Made by a program: the position numbers and the translations under genes. The notes under the pieces are model-generated. The model had not been told where the DNA came from. It saw only the letters and a list, made by a program, of their open reading frames with translations, and ran no database searches. This document shows positions 1 to 7,736 of a DNA stretch of 17,702 nucleotides, piece by piece. The stretch is from Planctomycetota bacterium (GTDB lineage: Bacteria > Planctomycetota > Planctomycetia > Pirellulales > Thermoguttaceae): the NCBI GenBank assembly GCA_021784975.1, contig JAJYGU010000336.1:1-17702 (forward strand), read 5' to 3'. Position 1 is the stretch's first letter; each line of letters begins with the position of its first letter.

Positions 1-1
1 T

Positions 2-46
2 GTCCCGATTTTTGTGGCAGGATGCCACAAAAATGGGACTGTCCCC
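2..46. repeat. REP-like palindrome, family A copy 1
   Basis: Imperfect palindrome. The 12-base arms at 8-19 and 23-34 are perfectly complementary around a GGA loop, and GTCCC/GGGAC pairs lie outside them. A single unpaired G (position 7) sits on the 5' arm. The right side continues into GGGACTGTCCCC, itself a palindrome. Four further copies lie at 9251-9294, 11897-11943, 17399-17440 and 17444-17495. It lies upstream of the porin gene and may close the transcript of a gene outside the window, but no clear T-tract follows. Confidence 0.85.
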
Positions 47-328
47 TTCGGCACGCCCTTGAGGGTTGGTCTTGTCGCACCACTTTTTGGGGCCACAGAC
101 CTTATCTGGGCGTTAGAACCGCTTCTTTCGGCCGTCGGCTTGGGCGGCTTATAGGTGATGCGCCTGTTTTCCGGTAAATCAGGGCAAAATCCGGCTCCGA
201 TACGAGAGACATGCGGGTCCGAGTCGATCCGCGCTCGGCAAGCAGATGCTCGCGACGCCTCCCGTGCCAGGGCGTCGTGTTTGGGCAGGCTGCCGAATCC
301 CGTTTACCTTCGAGAAGGAGCTCGCGAC
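47..328. other. Leader/intergenic region before the porin
   Basis: This stretch has no convincing gene. An in-frame upstream extension of the porin (ATG at 155) is open, but it would encode an Arg-rich, non-hydrophobic peptide ahead of the true signal sequence. A 7-bp hairpin (CGACGCC at 253-259, GGCGTCG at 271-277, 11-nt loop) lies about 50 bp before the start codon and could be a leader structure. I see no strong -35/-10 pair. Confidence 0.4.
315..320 (+). promoter_or_regulatory. Shine-Dalgarno AAGGAG deciding the porin GTG start
   Basis: A perfect AAGGAG lies 8 bases before GTG 329. The reading frame is open upstream to ATG 155, so this site and the signal peptide that begins immediately after GTG decide the start. 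Confidence 0.85.
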
Positions 329-1756
329 GTGAACACTCTGAAATTGCTCGTGGCCGGCGGCCTACTGGGATGGTCGATAGCAGCAATCGCCGTGGCACAA
401 AGCACACCCACTGAGGACTCGCCTTCGTTCCCAGCACTGGGGACGATGGCGCCCGCCCAAGATGGTTTCATCAACGACGCCCCGCCAAACGGCGACGCCT
501 CATCCGACGAGAATGCCCCGCCGGCGCCGGTGCCGCCCAGCCAAGCCCAGGCCGGCGAGAACCAGTCGGAGAAAGAGAAGGCCGGCAAGGAAAACGAGTC
601 CGGCAAGGAGAAAGAAGAGGAGAAGCCGACCTGCCGCTGGTGCACCAAAGGCAAACTGGCCGACCCGTGGACGCTCCCCCAGGGAGATTGGCTTAAGGAA
701 CATCAAATTGTCATCAGCGGCTGGCTCGAGGGCGGCATCTACGCCAACCAATGGGGCGCTACCCGGAACGGCCCGGTCGGCCTGCGGAGCATCGGCGACG
801 GTTTCACCATGGATCAGGCGTGGATATCGGTGGATCGGAAGACCGACACCAAGGGCTGCGGCTGGGACCTTGGCGGCCACATCGATTTCCTCTGGGGCGT
901 GGACGGCCCGCAAACCCAGTGCTTCGGCGACCATACGTTTGATTGGGGCTGGAACACGTCTGACGAATACGGCTTCGCCATGCCCCAGCTCTATGGGGAG
1001 GTGGCCTACAATTACCTCAAGGTCAAAGTCGGGCATTTCTACACACCCATCGGCTACGAGGTGGTGCAAGCCCCGCAGAACTTCTTTTACTCCCACTCCT
1101 ACTCGCACACTTTCGGCGAGCCGTTCACCCACACCGGCTTCTTGGCCAGCTACTCCTCCAACGAAAAGGTGACCTTCTACGGCGGCTGGACCGACGGCTG
1201 GGACGAGGGTTTTGAAGGGCGGGACCACGGCTCCACCTTCCTGGGCGGAGTGTCGATCAATCTGTCCGACAAGGATACCCTGGCTTGGTACGTGTCCGCC
1301 GGATACTTGGGCGACGGCGCCGCTTTTCCCGGCGCCGCCTCCGGCGACCTCTACTACAACTGCATCATCTACACCCACAAGTTCAACGACAAATTGAGCT
1401 ACGTCTTTGAACACGATCTGGGGAGCAACTATGACCTCGCCTTTGCGGGCGAGGACAATCAATGGTACGAGATCAACAACTACCTGATCTACAAGCTCAA
1501 CGACTGCTGGTCGGTGGCTGCCCGTGCCGAATGGTTCCAGGACCCGCAGGGTGCGCGGGTCAACCCCGGCAGCCGCGGCGACTACACCGCCTTGACGGCG
1601 GGCCTCAACTGGAAGCCCCACGCCAACGTCACCATCCGCCCCGAAATTCGCTACGACAACTTCGACGCCTTTCCGGGAACGACCACCTTGCCGTTCAACA
1701 ATGGCCACGCGAGCTACCAGCTCAGCGGCGGCTTCGACGCGATCTTCACCTTCTAG
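329..1756 (+). CDS. OmpL-like beta-barrel porin (BBP2 family)
   Basis: Predicted 475-residue outer-membrane channel. Residues 1-23 form a Sec signal peptide (VNTLKLLVAGG start, hydrophobic core, AVA cleavage site before QS). Residues about 30-110 are a Pro/Ala- and then Lys/Glu-rich linker, probably periplasmic. The rest is a barrel-like alternation of aromatic and polar residues ending in Phe, as outer-membrane proteins do. The block GHFYTPIGYEVV, followed by the NFFYSHSYSHTFGEP stretch, is typical of the 'putative beta-barrel porin-2, OmpL-like' family (DUF1597). Substrate is unknown; the downstream fucose-type genes suggest sugar diffusion, which is inference. The GTG start was chosen for its AAGGAG and signal peptide. 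The gene is separated from the isomerase by a repeat-filled gap, so co-transcription is uncertain. Confidence 0.88.
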   Translation: MNTLKLLVAGGLLGWSIAAIAVAQSTPTEDSPSFPALGTMAPAQDGFINDAPPNGDASSDENAPPAPVPPSQAQAGENQSEKEKAGKENESGKEKEEEKPTCRWCTKGKLADPWTLPQGDWLKEHQIVISGWLEGGIYANQWGATRNGPVGLRSIGDGFTMDQAWISVDRKTDTKGCGWDLGGHIDFLWGVDGPQTQCFGDHTFDWGWNTSDEYGFAMPQLYGEVAYNYLKVKVGHFYTPIGYEVVQAPQNFFYSHSYSHTFGEPFTHTGFLASYSSNEKVTFYGGWTDGWDEGFEGRDHGSTFLGGVSINLSDKDTLAWYVSAGYLGDGAAFPGAASGDLYYNCIIYTHKFNDKLSYVFEHDLGSNYDLAFAGEDNQWYEINNYLIYKLNDCWSVAARAEWFQDPQGARVNPGSRGDYTALTAGLNWKPHANVTIRPEIRYDNFDAFPGTTTLPFNNGHASYQLSGGFDAIFTF

Positions 1757-2124
1757 CACGAGCGTGAGGCGTGGACCCGAAAGCCGAAAGCTGAAAGCCG
1801 AAAGCGGAGAAGATTCCGGCTTTCGGCCCTTCTTCTCGGCCCCACGCCTTTTCAAATCGTTCGCGTCCTCTAAAATGGGGGACTGCGGTGAGGCACCCAG
1901 CCCGGATGATTCACCGCAGAGGACGCCGAAGACGCAGAAAAACGAGGGATGAAAGCGGAGGGCGGAAGGCGGAAGCCAGCCGATCTGGCTGCAATTTTGC
2001 ATTTTGCACTTTGCATTTTTCATTTTGCTTTTTCCTCTGCGCCCTTTGCGTCCTCCGCGGTTCCATGAACAATCTGGGCTAGGGCGATCATTCTACCGAG
2101 CTTGTTTCCAGGGAGACGACCATC
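1757..2124. repeat. Repeat-rich intergenic island
   Basis: This 368-bp gap has no supportable gene. It begins with a 14-bp tandem repeat (AAGCCGAAAGCTGA at 1781, near-copy at 1795). GCCGAAAGC at 1797-1805 pairs with GCTTTCGGC at 1819-1827, a possible terminator-like hairpin after the porin. A second, larger imperfect inverted repeat has arms at 1913-1942 and 2029-2061 (ACCGCAGAGGACG versus CGTCCTCCGCGGT at the ends). Between them is an A/T-rich run of tandem TTTGCA-type units (about 1993-2030). The region resembles dispersed, non-coding repeat debris rather than a regulatory promoter. The isomerase ribosome site GGGAG is at 2111-2115. Confidence 0.7.
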
Positions 2125-3840
2125 ATGGCAGGTGCCGGACAGTTGACAGGCGGAGAGGCCAAGGCCAAGGCAGTGATGTTTGGGGTGGTGGGCACGGGCG
2201 ATCCGCGGATCGATGCCGCTTCCCGCCAGCGGTGCGCCAATATCGTCAAAATCGTGGCCGATCAGGTGGCCGCCAAGGTGCGCATGCCGGATGGCACGCC
2301 GGTGGAAGTGGTCTGGACGCCCTTGTTGGTTGACGGCGAGAAGCAGGCCGACATCGTGGGCCGCATGTTCCGCCAATCCGGCGTCGACGCGGTGATCTGC
2401 ACCCCCGATACCTGGGCCTTTCCCCAACTGACCCTGATGAGCCTGCTGGCACATCTGCCCCCGGATTTGCCCGTTAACATCACCTGCGGCAATAGCGGCC
2501 CGAAGCCGGGGGTGGTGTATGCCCAGGCGGTCAACGGGGCGCTCGCCCAGACCGGACGGCTCACGCACCTGAACGTCGGCAGTTGGCCCGACACCGGCTC
2601 GCACCCGCAGCCGACCGACGGCACAATCAACGACCTGGCCGACTGGTGCTACGCCGCCCTGACGCACGCGGGGCTCAAGGGGCGCCGGGTGGTGATTTTC
2701 GGGCATGATTCGATGGGCATGGAAACCGCGCTGGCGCACGTGCTGCCCACCCGGCGCACCTTTGGCCTGGAGATCACCCGGCTCGACATGAAGCTCTTGG
2801 CCGACATGCTCCAGAAAGGCGCGTATGACAAGAAGGAACTCGCCGGCCTGCGCGGCTGGGTCAATCAGCACGTGGGCACGCGGCTCGATCTGACCCAGCC
2901 CAGTGCCAGCGAGCGGTTCGACCAATCGCTGGCCCTCTACCTGGTGGTCCGCGACCTGCTTGCCGAGCTGAACGCCGTCGGCGGCGGCTTCATGAGCCAA
3001 CTCGAGTGGGGCAGCGATCTCCGCGGCCTACCCTTGCCGGTGGCCGACGCCATGGAAAGCCTGTTCAACTCCACCTTCGACCACAACGGCCGTAAGCCAC
3101 CGCTGCCGTTCGCCACCGAGGCCGACGTGCAAGGATTGCTGACCATGCTCTACACGTGCTGGCTTTCGGGCGGCAATCCGCCGCTATTCATGGACTTCCG
3201 CAAGGTTTGGGAACCGCATGAAATCCAGGCATTGGCGAAGAAGCTTGGGATCAGGTTCACCGGCGAGGAGCTTTGGGCCCGGCAGGGGCTGGTCGACGGC
3301 GATAACAGCGGCTCGGCGAGCTTCGATTGGGCCGGGCGGCCGGGCGACGCGATGGAGCAGGTCATGGCCAACGTGTCGATGCCGGGGGCCGATCTGGACT
3401 ACTTCCCCGGCGGCGGCGCCAGTGTGACCTTTATCACCCCCGGCGGCATCGACTGCATCGCCGGCCGAATGGCCTACAGCGACTTGAGCGGCATGTTCAG
3501 CCTGATCTGGGACGAGGCCTGCACGGTCGATCTGCCCAAGCAGCTTGCCGAGGCGGTGGCCAACACCTCCACGCCCACCTGGCCGCACACCTGGATCGTG
3601 CCCAAGCACGCCACCATGGTGGAATACAAGCAATGCGCCCCGGCCAACCATTTGCACGCCGTTTGGGACCTGGCCCCCGCCCGGCTGCAATACTGGATGG
3701 ACCTAGCCAACGTGCTGTCGGTAACGCCCTGGGCGCGGCGGCCGCATTGGATTGAGGGCGTCGACCGGCCGTTACCTTTGCTGCACCTGTTGAACGGCGG
3801 AGAAGACAACGCCAAGTTGCTGCGGGCCAGGGGACGATAG
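2125..3840 (+). CDS. fucI: L-fucose isomerase family protein (FucI-type)
   Basis: A 571-residue cytoplasmic aldose-ketose isomerase, close to the 591 residues of E. coli FucI, which interconverts L-fucose/L-fuculose and D-arabinose/D-ribulose with Mn2+. The three metal ligands known from E. coli have clear counterparts: Glu332 in ATEAD, Asp357 in LFMDFRKVW, and His509 in PANH. Other matching blocks are NSGSASFD (about 394-401), GGGASVTFITPGG (429-441) and PTWPHTW (484-490). The N-terminal two-thirds shows the Rossmann-like FucI domains, but sequence there is only loosely similar, so the true substrate could be another deoxy- or pentose sugar. ATG 2125 is preceded by GGGAG at 2111-2115. It is the first gene of a likely operon; the next gene starts 9 bp after the stop. 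Kinase (FucK) and aldolase (FucA) are not in the window. Confidence 0.87.
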   Translation: MAGAGQLTGGEAKAKAVMFGVVGTGDPRIDAASRQRCANIVKIVADQVAAKVRMPDGTPVEVVWTPLLVDGEKQADIVGRMFRQSGVDAVICTPDTWAFPQLTLMSLLAHLPPDLPVNITCGNSGPKPGVVYAQAVNGALAQTGRLTHLNVGSWPDTGSHPQPTDGTINDLADWCYAALTHAGLKGRRVVIFGHDSMGMETALAHVLPTRRTFGLEITRLDMKLLADMLQKGAYDKKELAGLRGWVNQHVGTRLDLTQPSASERFDQSLALYLVVRDLLAELNAVGGGFMSQLEWGSDLRGLPLPVADAMESLFNSTFDHNGRKPPLPFATEADVQGLLTMLYTCWLSGGNPPLFMDFRKVWEPHEIQALAKKLGIRFTGEELWARQGLVDGDNSGSASFDWAGRPGDAMEQVMANVSMPGADLDYFPGGGASVTFITPGGIDCIAGRMAYSDLSGMFSLIWDEACTVDLPKQLAEAVANTSTPTWPHTWIVPKHATMVEYKQCAPANHLHAVWDLAPARLQYWMDLANVLSVTPWARRPHWIEGVDRPLPLLHLLNGGEDNAKLLRARGR

Positions 3841-3849
3841 CACAACGCC

Positions 3850-5151
3850 ATGTTGCACGACCCCAGCCATTACGAGCCGCCGGCCATCGCCGAGGAGATT
3901 AAGCTGTCGGTCAGAGACAAGGAGGTGCTTCGCCGGCTGGCAGCCGAATACGCGGCGGCCGCCGCCCGGCCCGTCCACCAGGAGAAGGCCCGGCTGTGGC
4001 AGAAGCTCAACGATCTCCGTTGCGAGCGGCCGATGGTATGGATCAACGAGGTCTGCTGGCACGAGATGAATGTCGACGACGAGTTGACCCTCGTCACCGA
4101 ACACCCCTGGGCCCGCGACCAGGAGCGCGACTTGCGGCGGACGCTCTACCAGTGGCGCCATCTGCCCGGCGACATGGTGCTCAGCGATTACCTAGCCTGC
4201 CCGCTGGCCGTCCACAGCACCGATTTCGGCATCATCGAAGACGTGGACGTGGCCAAGACCGACGAAGCCAACGACATCGTCTCCCGGCACTTCAAGATCC
4301 AGATCCGCGATTTCCCCGACCTGGAGAAGATCAAGATGCCGGTGGTGACGCACAACGCGGCCGCTACCGAGTTCCGCTACCAGGCGATGTGCGAGGTCTA
4401 CGGCGACATCCTGCCGGTTCGCAAAGTGGGTCAGACGCACATCTGGTTCACCCCCTGGGACTACCTGATTCGCTGGTGGGGCGTGGCCGAGGCGATGGTC
4501 GACCTGGTGGAGCGGCCGGAGTTGGTCCACGCGGCGGTGGAGCGGATGGTCGATGCCTGGATGATCGAGCTGGACCAGTTTGAGGCCATAAACCTGCTGG
4601 CGTTGGACTGCAATAACACCCGCATCGGCTCGGGCGGATACGGATATACTCAACACCTGCCCGGCGAGGAATACGACCCGGCCTGCGTCCATCCGCGCAA
4701 CATGTGGGGTTGTTCCAACGCCCAGGTCTTCTCCAGCGTCTCGCCGCCGATGCACTGGGAGTTTGCCATTCAGCACGAGCTGCGTTGGCTGGCGCGGTGG
4801 GGGCTGACGTACTATGGCTGCTGCGAGCCGCTGGACCAGAAGATCGACCTGCTGCGGCGGATTCCGAACTTGCGAAAGGTGTCGGTGACGCCGTGGTGCA
4901 ACACGCCGCGGGTGGTGGAACGGATCGGCGGCGACTACGTGATGAGCCGCAAGCCGAGCCCGGCCATCTTCGCCGAGGATCGCTGGCGGCCGGAGCAGGC
5001 CCGGCGGGACCTCCGCGAATTCTTGGACGCCGCCCGCGGCTGCCACGTCGAGTTGATTATGAAGGACATCTCCACCGTCCGCTACCAGCCGCGGCGGCTG
5101 TGGCAATGGGCCGAGATGGCGGTGGAACTGGCCCAGGAATACGCCCGATAA
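3850..5151 (+). CDS. UroD/MetE-superfamily protein, function unknown
   Basis: A 433-residue soluble protein that resembles the uroporphyrinogen decarboxylase / cobalamin-independent methionine synthase superfamily (TIM barrels that include MtaA/CmuA-type methyltransferases). Support comes from overall length, the TTYYGCCEP-like segment (YYGCCEP at 321-327, followed by LDQKIDLLRRIPNLRKVSVTP), and a C-terminal EL(I)MKDISTV strand. It lacks an obvious canonical heme-pathway UroD signature, so it is very unlikely to be HemE. A Cys pair (324-325), Cys350 and nearby His residues could bind zinc, as in methyl-transferring members, but this is not shown. It starts 9 bp after the isomerase stop, indicating co-expression with a sugar isomerase. 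A methyl-group or sugar-modification role is possible. It ends 18 bp before a large palindrome. Confidence 0.7.
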   Translation: MLHDPSHYEPPAIAEEIKLSVRDKEVLRRLAAEYAAAAARPVHQEKARLWQKLNDLRCERPMVWINEVCWHEMNVDDELTLVTEHPWARDQERDLRRTLYQWRHLPGDMVLSDYLACPLAVHSTDFGIIEDVDVAKTDEANDIVSRHFKIQIRDFPDLEKIKMPVVTHNAAATEFRYQAMCEVYGDILPVRKVGQTHIWFTPWDYLIRWWGVAEAMVDLVERPELVHAAVERMVDAWMIELDQFEAINLLALDCNNTRIGSGGYGYTQHLPGEEYDPACVHPRNMWGCSNAQVFSSVSPPMHWEFAIQHELRWLARWGLTYYGCCEPLDQKIDLLRRIPNLRKVSVTPWCNTPRVVERIGGDYVMSRKPSPAIFAEDRWRPEQARRDLREFLDAARGCHVELIMKDISTVRYQPRRLWQWAEMAVELAQEYAR

Positions 5152-5169
5152 AGCGTGCGCGGCGGGAAG

Positions 5170-5242
5170 TGAAACGTTTAGCAGCCGGCAGCGGCGGCGA
5201 TCCCCCGCAGGGCCGGCGTTCCGTCGGCCGCTAAACATTTCA
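5170..5242. repeat. 73-bp palindrome between UroD-like and symporter genes
   Basis: Outer arms TGAAACGTTTAGC (5170-5182) and GCTAAACATTTCA (5230-5242) pair at 12 of 13 positions. Inside lies GCCGGC (5184-5189), repeated at 5212-5217. The block CGGCCGCTAA (5225-5234) is shared exactly with 9322-9331, another palindromic element, which suggests a dispersed family. There is no T-tract. In mRNA it would form a strong stem that could attenuate transcription or protect message ends between the two operon halves. It ends 32 bp before the symporter start at 5275. Confidence 0.75.
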
Positions 5243-5263
5243 GTTCAGTCCGCATGCCGTATA

Positions 5264-5269
5264 GAGGAG
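5264..5269 (+). promoter_or_regulatory. Shine-Dalgarno GAGGAG deciding symporter start
   Basis: GAGGAG lies 5 bases before ATG 5275 and so favours that codon over the in-frame ATG at 5254, which has no comparable site and would add seven polar residues. Confidence 0.75.
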
Positions 5270-5274
5270 CCCGG

Positions 5275-7431
5275 ATGTCTAGCATCTTGCTGTTGGCCGC
5301 CACCGAACCGGTCGCCGAGAAACTGCTGTCGATGCGGCCGGTCGATTATGTCATTGTGGCCATCTATTTCCTGGTGGTCCTGGGGATCGGCTTCTACTTG
5401 AAGCGGTTCGCCAACACCGGCGAAGACTTCTTTATGGCCGGGCGGAAGATGACCGCCTGGATCGCCGGTTTGAGCTTCATCTCGGCCAACTTGAGCTCGT
5501 TGGAGACGATGGGCTGGTCGGCCATGGCCTACCAGTACGGCGCGTTGGCGGCCCACGCCTACCTGATCAGCGGCGCGCTGCCGATCCTCTTCCTGGCGGT
5601 GGTCATGCTGCCGTTTTATTACATCTGCCGGACGCACTCCGTGCCGGGCTATTTGAGCCTCCGCTACGGCACCGGGGCGGCCTCGATCGCCGGCATCACC
5701 TTCGCCTTCATGACCGTGGCCGTCAGCGGCGCCAGCATGTTCGCCATGGCGAAAATCCTCCACCTGCTGTTGGACTGGAACATGAACGTCAGCATTTGGA
5801 TCGCCTCGTTGACGGTGGCCGTCTACGTGACCCTGGGCGGACTGGTCTCGGCCGTGTTCAACGAAGTGCTCCAATTCTTCCTGATCTGGCTGGGCTCGCT
5901 GCTGATCCCGATCCTCGGCCTGATCCACGCCGGCGGCTGGACCAAGATGATGGCCACCATCCAGCAGAACGTGAAGGTCATCCATCCGACCGTCTCGGGG
6001 ACCGACTTCACCTGCCTGTGGCGGAACCTGGGCACCTTCAACAACCCGATGGGCATCGACTGGATCGGCATGGTCTTTGGCTTGGGGGTGGCGGTCGGCT
6101 TCGGCTATTGGTGTACCGATTTCCTCCAGGTGCAGCGGGTCATCGTGGCCAAGAACCTCCGCGCCGCCCAGAACGGCACCATCATCGGAGCGGCCCTGAA
6201 GATGTGCGTGCCGCTGATCGTCACCATCCCCGGGCTGCTGGGACTGGCGGTATTGACCAACGGCCACGGCTCGCCCATGGTGCTGGTGGCCGAAAACGAC
6301 GTCCGCGCCAACATTACCAATCGCACCTACAACGACGTGCTGCCATTGCTGATGGGGCAGTACCTGGGGCCGGGCCTGCTCGGGCTGGGAGTGACCGCCA
6401 TGATCGCCGGTTTCATGTCGGGCATGGCCGGCAACGTCAGCGCCTTCGCCACCGTCTGGACCTACGATGTCTACCGGCCGCTGATCCATCGCAACGCCAG
6501 CGACCGGCACTATTTGAACATGGGGCGTGGGGCGTCGCTGTTGGGGGTGATTATCTCGATCGGCACCGCCTACATGCTCTTCTATTTTTCCAACATCCTG
6601 GAGTTCCTCCAGGTGTTGGTGTTCTTCTTCATCGTGCCGCTGTTCGGCGTGGTGATCCTGGGCATGCTCTGGAAGCGGTGCACTCCGGCCGGCGGTTTCT
6701 GGGGATTCCTGACGGCCATTCTTCTCTCGGTCGGCATGTGGGTCTTCGTGCACACCTTCCCCGACGGAGACCGGCCAAATCCGAAGGTCGTTTTGGGGTC
6801 CGGGGCGGTGGTCAGCCTCCAAGACGGCCTCAACTCCAAGGGCGACAAGATCACCAAGGTAATCGTCGAAAGGGGCACGGTCGAGACCACCAACGTGCCC
6901 ATCTGGCTGCACGGACGCCGCGAGCCGATGGCCGCCGGCACGCTCCTGATCGCGGACGCTGATGCCTCTTTGCCGGCAGTTATTACGGCTAAAAGCGGCG
7001 AACTGATTCCGGTTCGCGTCTTGGCCCCGGAGGTGACCTTGGCCGAGTCGAAGGAACCGGCCAAGTTTGGCGAGGATGGATTGCCGGTGGTGCTGAAACC
7101 GGGGGTGAAGGTCGCGGCCGCCGACGTCACCAAGTATTTCAACCCGGCCGCCTTCAACAAGCGCCACCAGCGCTACATTGCCCGCTCGGAAAAAGCTCAG
7201 CCCATGGCGGTCAACATGTACTGCTCGATTTGGACGCTGGTGGCCTGCCTGCTGGTCACCATCGGCGTGAGCCTGGTCACCCGTCCCAAACCCGACGCGG
7301 AGTTGAAGGACCTGGTGATGGGGCTCACCGCCATGCCCGATGAGGGTCCGTGCCGATGGTATCAGCGGCCGATGCTTTGGGCGACGGTGGTCCTGTTGGT
7401 CTTGGTGGCCATCAATATCATCTTTTGGTAA
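5275..7431 (+). CDS. SSS-family sodium/solute symporter with inserted domain
   Basis: A 718-residue inner-membrane transporter of the sodium:solute symporter (SSS, LeuT-fold) family, probably a sugar importer given its neighbours. About 14 membrane segments can be read. The first is PVDYVIVAIYFLVVLGIGF at about residues 19-37, and family-like blocks include FFMAGRKMTAWIAGLSFISAN and the helix with SGMAGNVSAFATVW. Twelve helices precede residue ~492. A polar, Val/Gly-rich stretch of about 145 residues (493-637) then separates helix 12 from the last two helices. Ordinary SSS proteins are about 450-600 residues with only a short loop there. The insert reads as beta-rich and soluble; I do not recognise its fold. 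Substrate is inferred from context only. The next gene starts 10 bp after the stop, so the two are almost certainly co-translated. Confidence 0.88.
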   Translation: MSSILLLAATEPVAEKLLSMRPVDYVIVAIYFLVVLGIGFYLKRFANTGEDFFMAGRKMTAWIAGLSFISANLSSLETMGWSAMAYQYGALAAHAYLISGALPILFLAVVMLPFYYICRTHSVPGYLSLRYGTGAASIAGITFAFMTVAVSGASMFAMAKILHLLLDWNMNVSIWIASLTVAVYVTLGGLVSAVFNEVLQFFLIWLGSLLIPILGLIHAGGWTKMMATIQQNVKVIHPTVSGTDFTCLWRNLGTFNNPMGIDWIGMVFGLGVAVGFGYWCTDFLQVQRVIVAKNLRAAQNGTIIGAALKMCVPLIVTIPGLLGLAVLTNGHGSPMVLVAENDVRANITNRTYNDVLPLLMGQYLGPGLLGLGVTAMIAGFMSGMAGNVSAFATVWTYDVYRPLIHRNASDRHYLNMGRGASLLGVIISIGTAYMLFYFSNILEFLQVLVFFFIVPLFGVVILGMLWKRCTPAGGFWGFLTAILLSVGMWVFVHTFPDGDRPNPKVVLGSGAVVSLQDGLNSKGDKITKVIVERGTVETTNVPIWLHGRREPMAAGTLLIADADASLPAVITAKSGELIPVRVLAPEVTLAESKEPAKFGEDGLPVVLKPGVKVAAADVTKYFNPAAFNKRHQRYIARSEKAQPMAVNMYCSIWTLVACLLVTIGVSLVTRPKPDAELKDLVMGLTAMPDEGPCRWYQRPMLWATVVLLVLVAINIIFW

Positions 7432-7441
7432 GGATCTACGC

Positions 7442-7690
7442 ATGCACGAGCAGCGCCAAATCCCGGTCTGGTTCTTCATCGGCGGATTGCTGTTGATCTA
7501 CGGAATCATCATCATCGCCGCCGGCCTTTGGGGACTGGCGCATCCCAGCGACGTGCTCAAGCGCCTGCGCGAGACCGATCCCAACCAGTCCTGGTTCTTC
7601 TACCACCCGGAGATCTGGTGGGGCTTTCTGCTGACGGCCTTGGGCTCAACCTACTGCCTCCGCTTCGGCCCCTGGCGCAAGGGGGATTGA
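7442..7690 (+). CDS. Small two-helix membrane protein, likely symporter partner
   Basis: An 82-residue protein starting at ATG 7442, with AAGGA at 7430-7434 overlapping the symporter stop codon. The frame is open upstream to 7340, but that part lies inside the symporter gene in another frame and is not used. Two hydrophobic segments are visible: residues about 8-29 (VWFFIGGLLLIYGIIIIAAGLW) and 53-66 (IWWGFLLTALGSTY), joined by a charged loop (LKRLRETDPNQSWFF). I do not recognise the family. Tight linkage to an SSS gene recalls other small SSS partners (the DUF4212 small subunit, YhdT next to PanF), but no homology is claimed. Confidence 0.75.
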   Translation: MHEQRQIPVWFFIGGLLLIYGIIIIAAGLWGLAHPSDVLKRLRETDPNQSWFFYHPEIWWGFLLTALGSTYCLRFGPWRKGD

Positions 7691-7704
7691 GAGAGCGGAG
7701 CGAA

Positions 7705-7733
7705 TTGCAGTTCCCCGCGCCCCGGCTTACAAT
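7705..7733 (+). promoter_or_regulatory. Sigma70-type promoter for the fucosidase
   Basis: TTGCAG (7705-7710) and TACAAT (7728-7733) are separated by exactly 17 bp, close to the TTGACA/TATAAT consensus. The predicted start of transcription near 7740 falls about 80 bp before the fucosidase ATG, at the edge of the leader palindrome. Confidence 0.65.
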
Positions 7734-7736
7734 GCC

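Noticed and set aside
155..328. N-terminal extension of the porin from ATG 155
   Set aside because: Arg-rich, not signal-like, and would bury the true signal peptide; GTG 329 has AAGGAG at ideal spacing.
1868..1890. Possible sixth copy of the family A repeat near AAAATGGGGGACTG
   Set aside because: Only one arm fragment matches and there is no partner stem; chance cannot be excluded.
500..2023. 507-residue minus-strand reading frame opposite the porin
   Set aside because: Val/Glu/Gly-rich translation without recognisable domains; its 5' end comes from the intergenic repeats. It mirrors the codon bias of the porin, which has a signal peptide and family motifs.
3850..5151. HemE (uroporphyrinogen decarboxylase of heme synthesis)
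   Set aside because: Superfamily resemblance only; the length, the Cys-pair segment and the sugar-gene context do not fit HemE.
5245..7479. 744-residue minus-strand reading frame opposite the symporter
   Set aside because: His/Gln/Asp/Arg-rich composition typical of antisense to a hydrophobic high-GC gene; no domain and no start signal.
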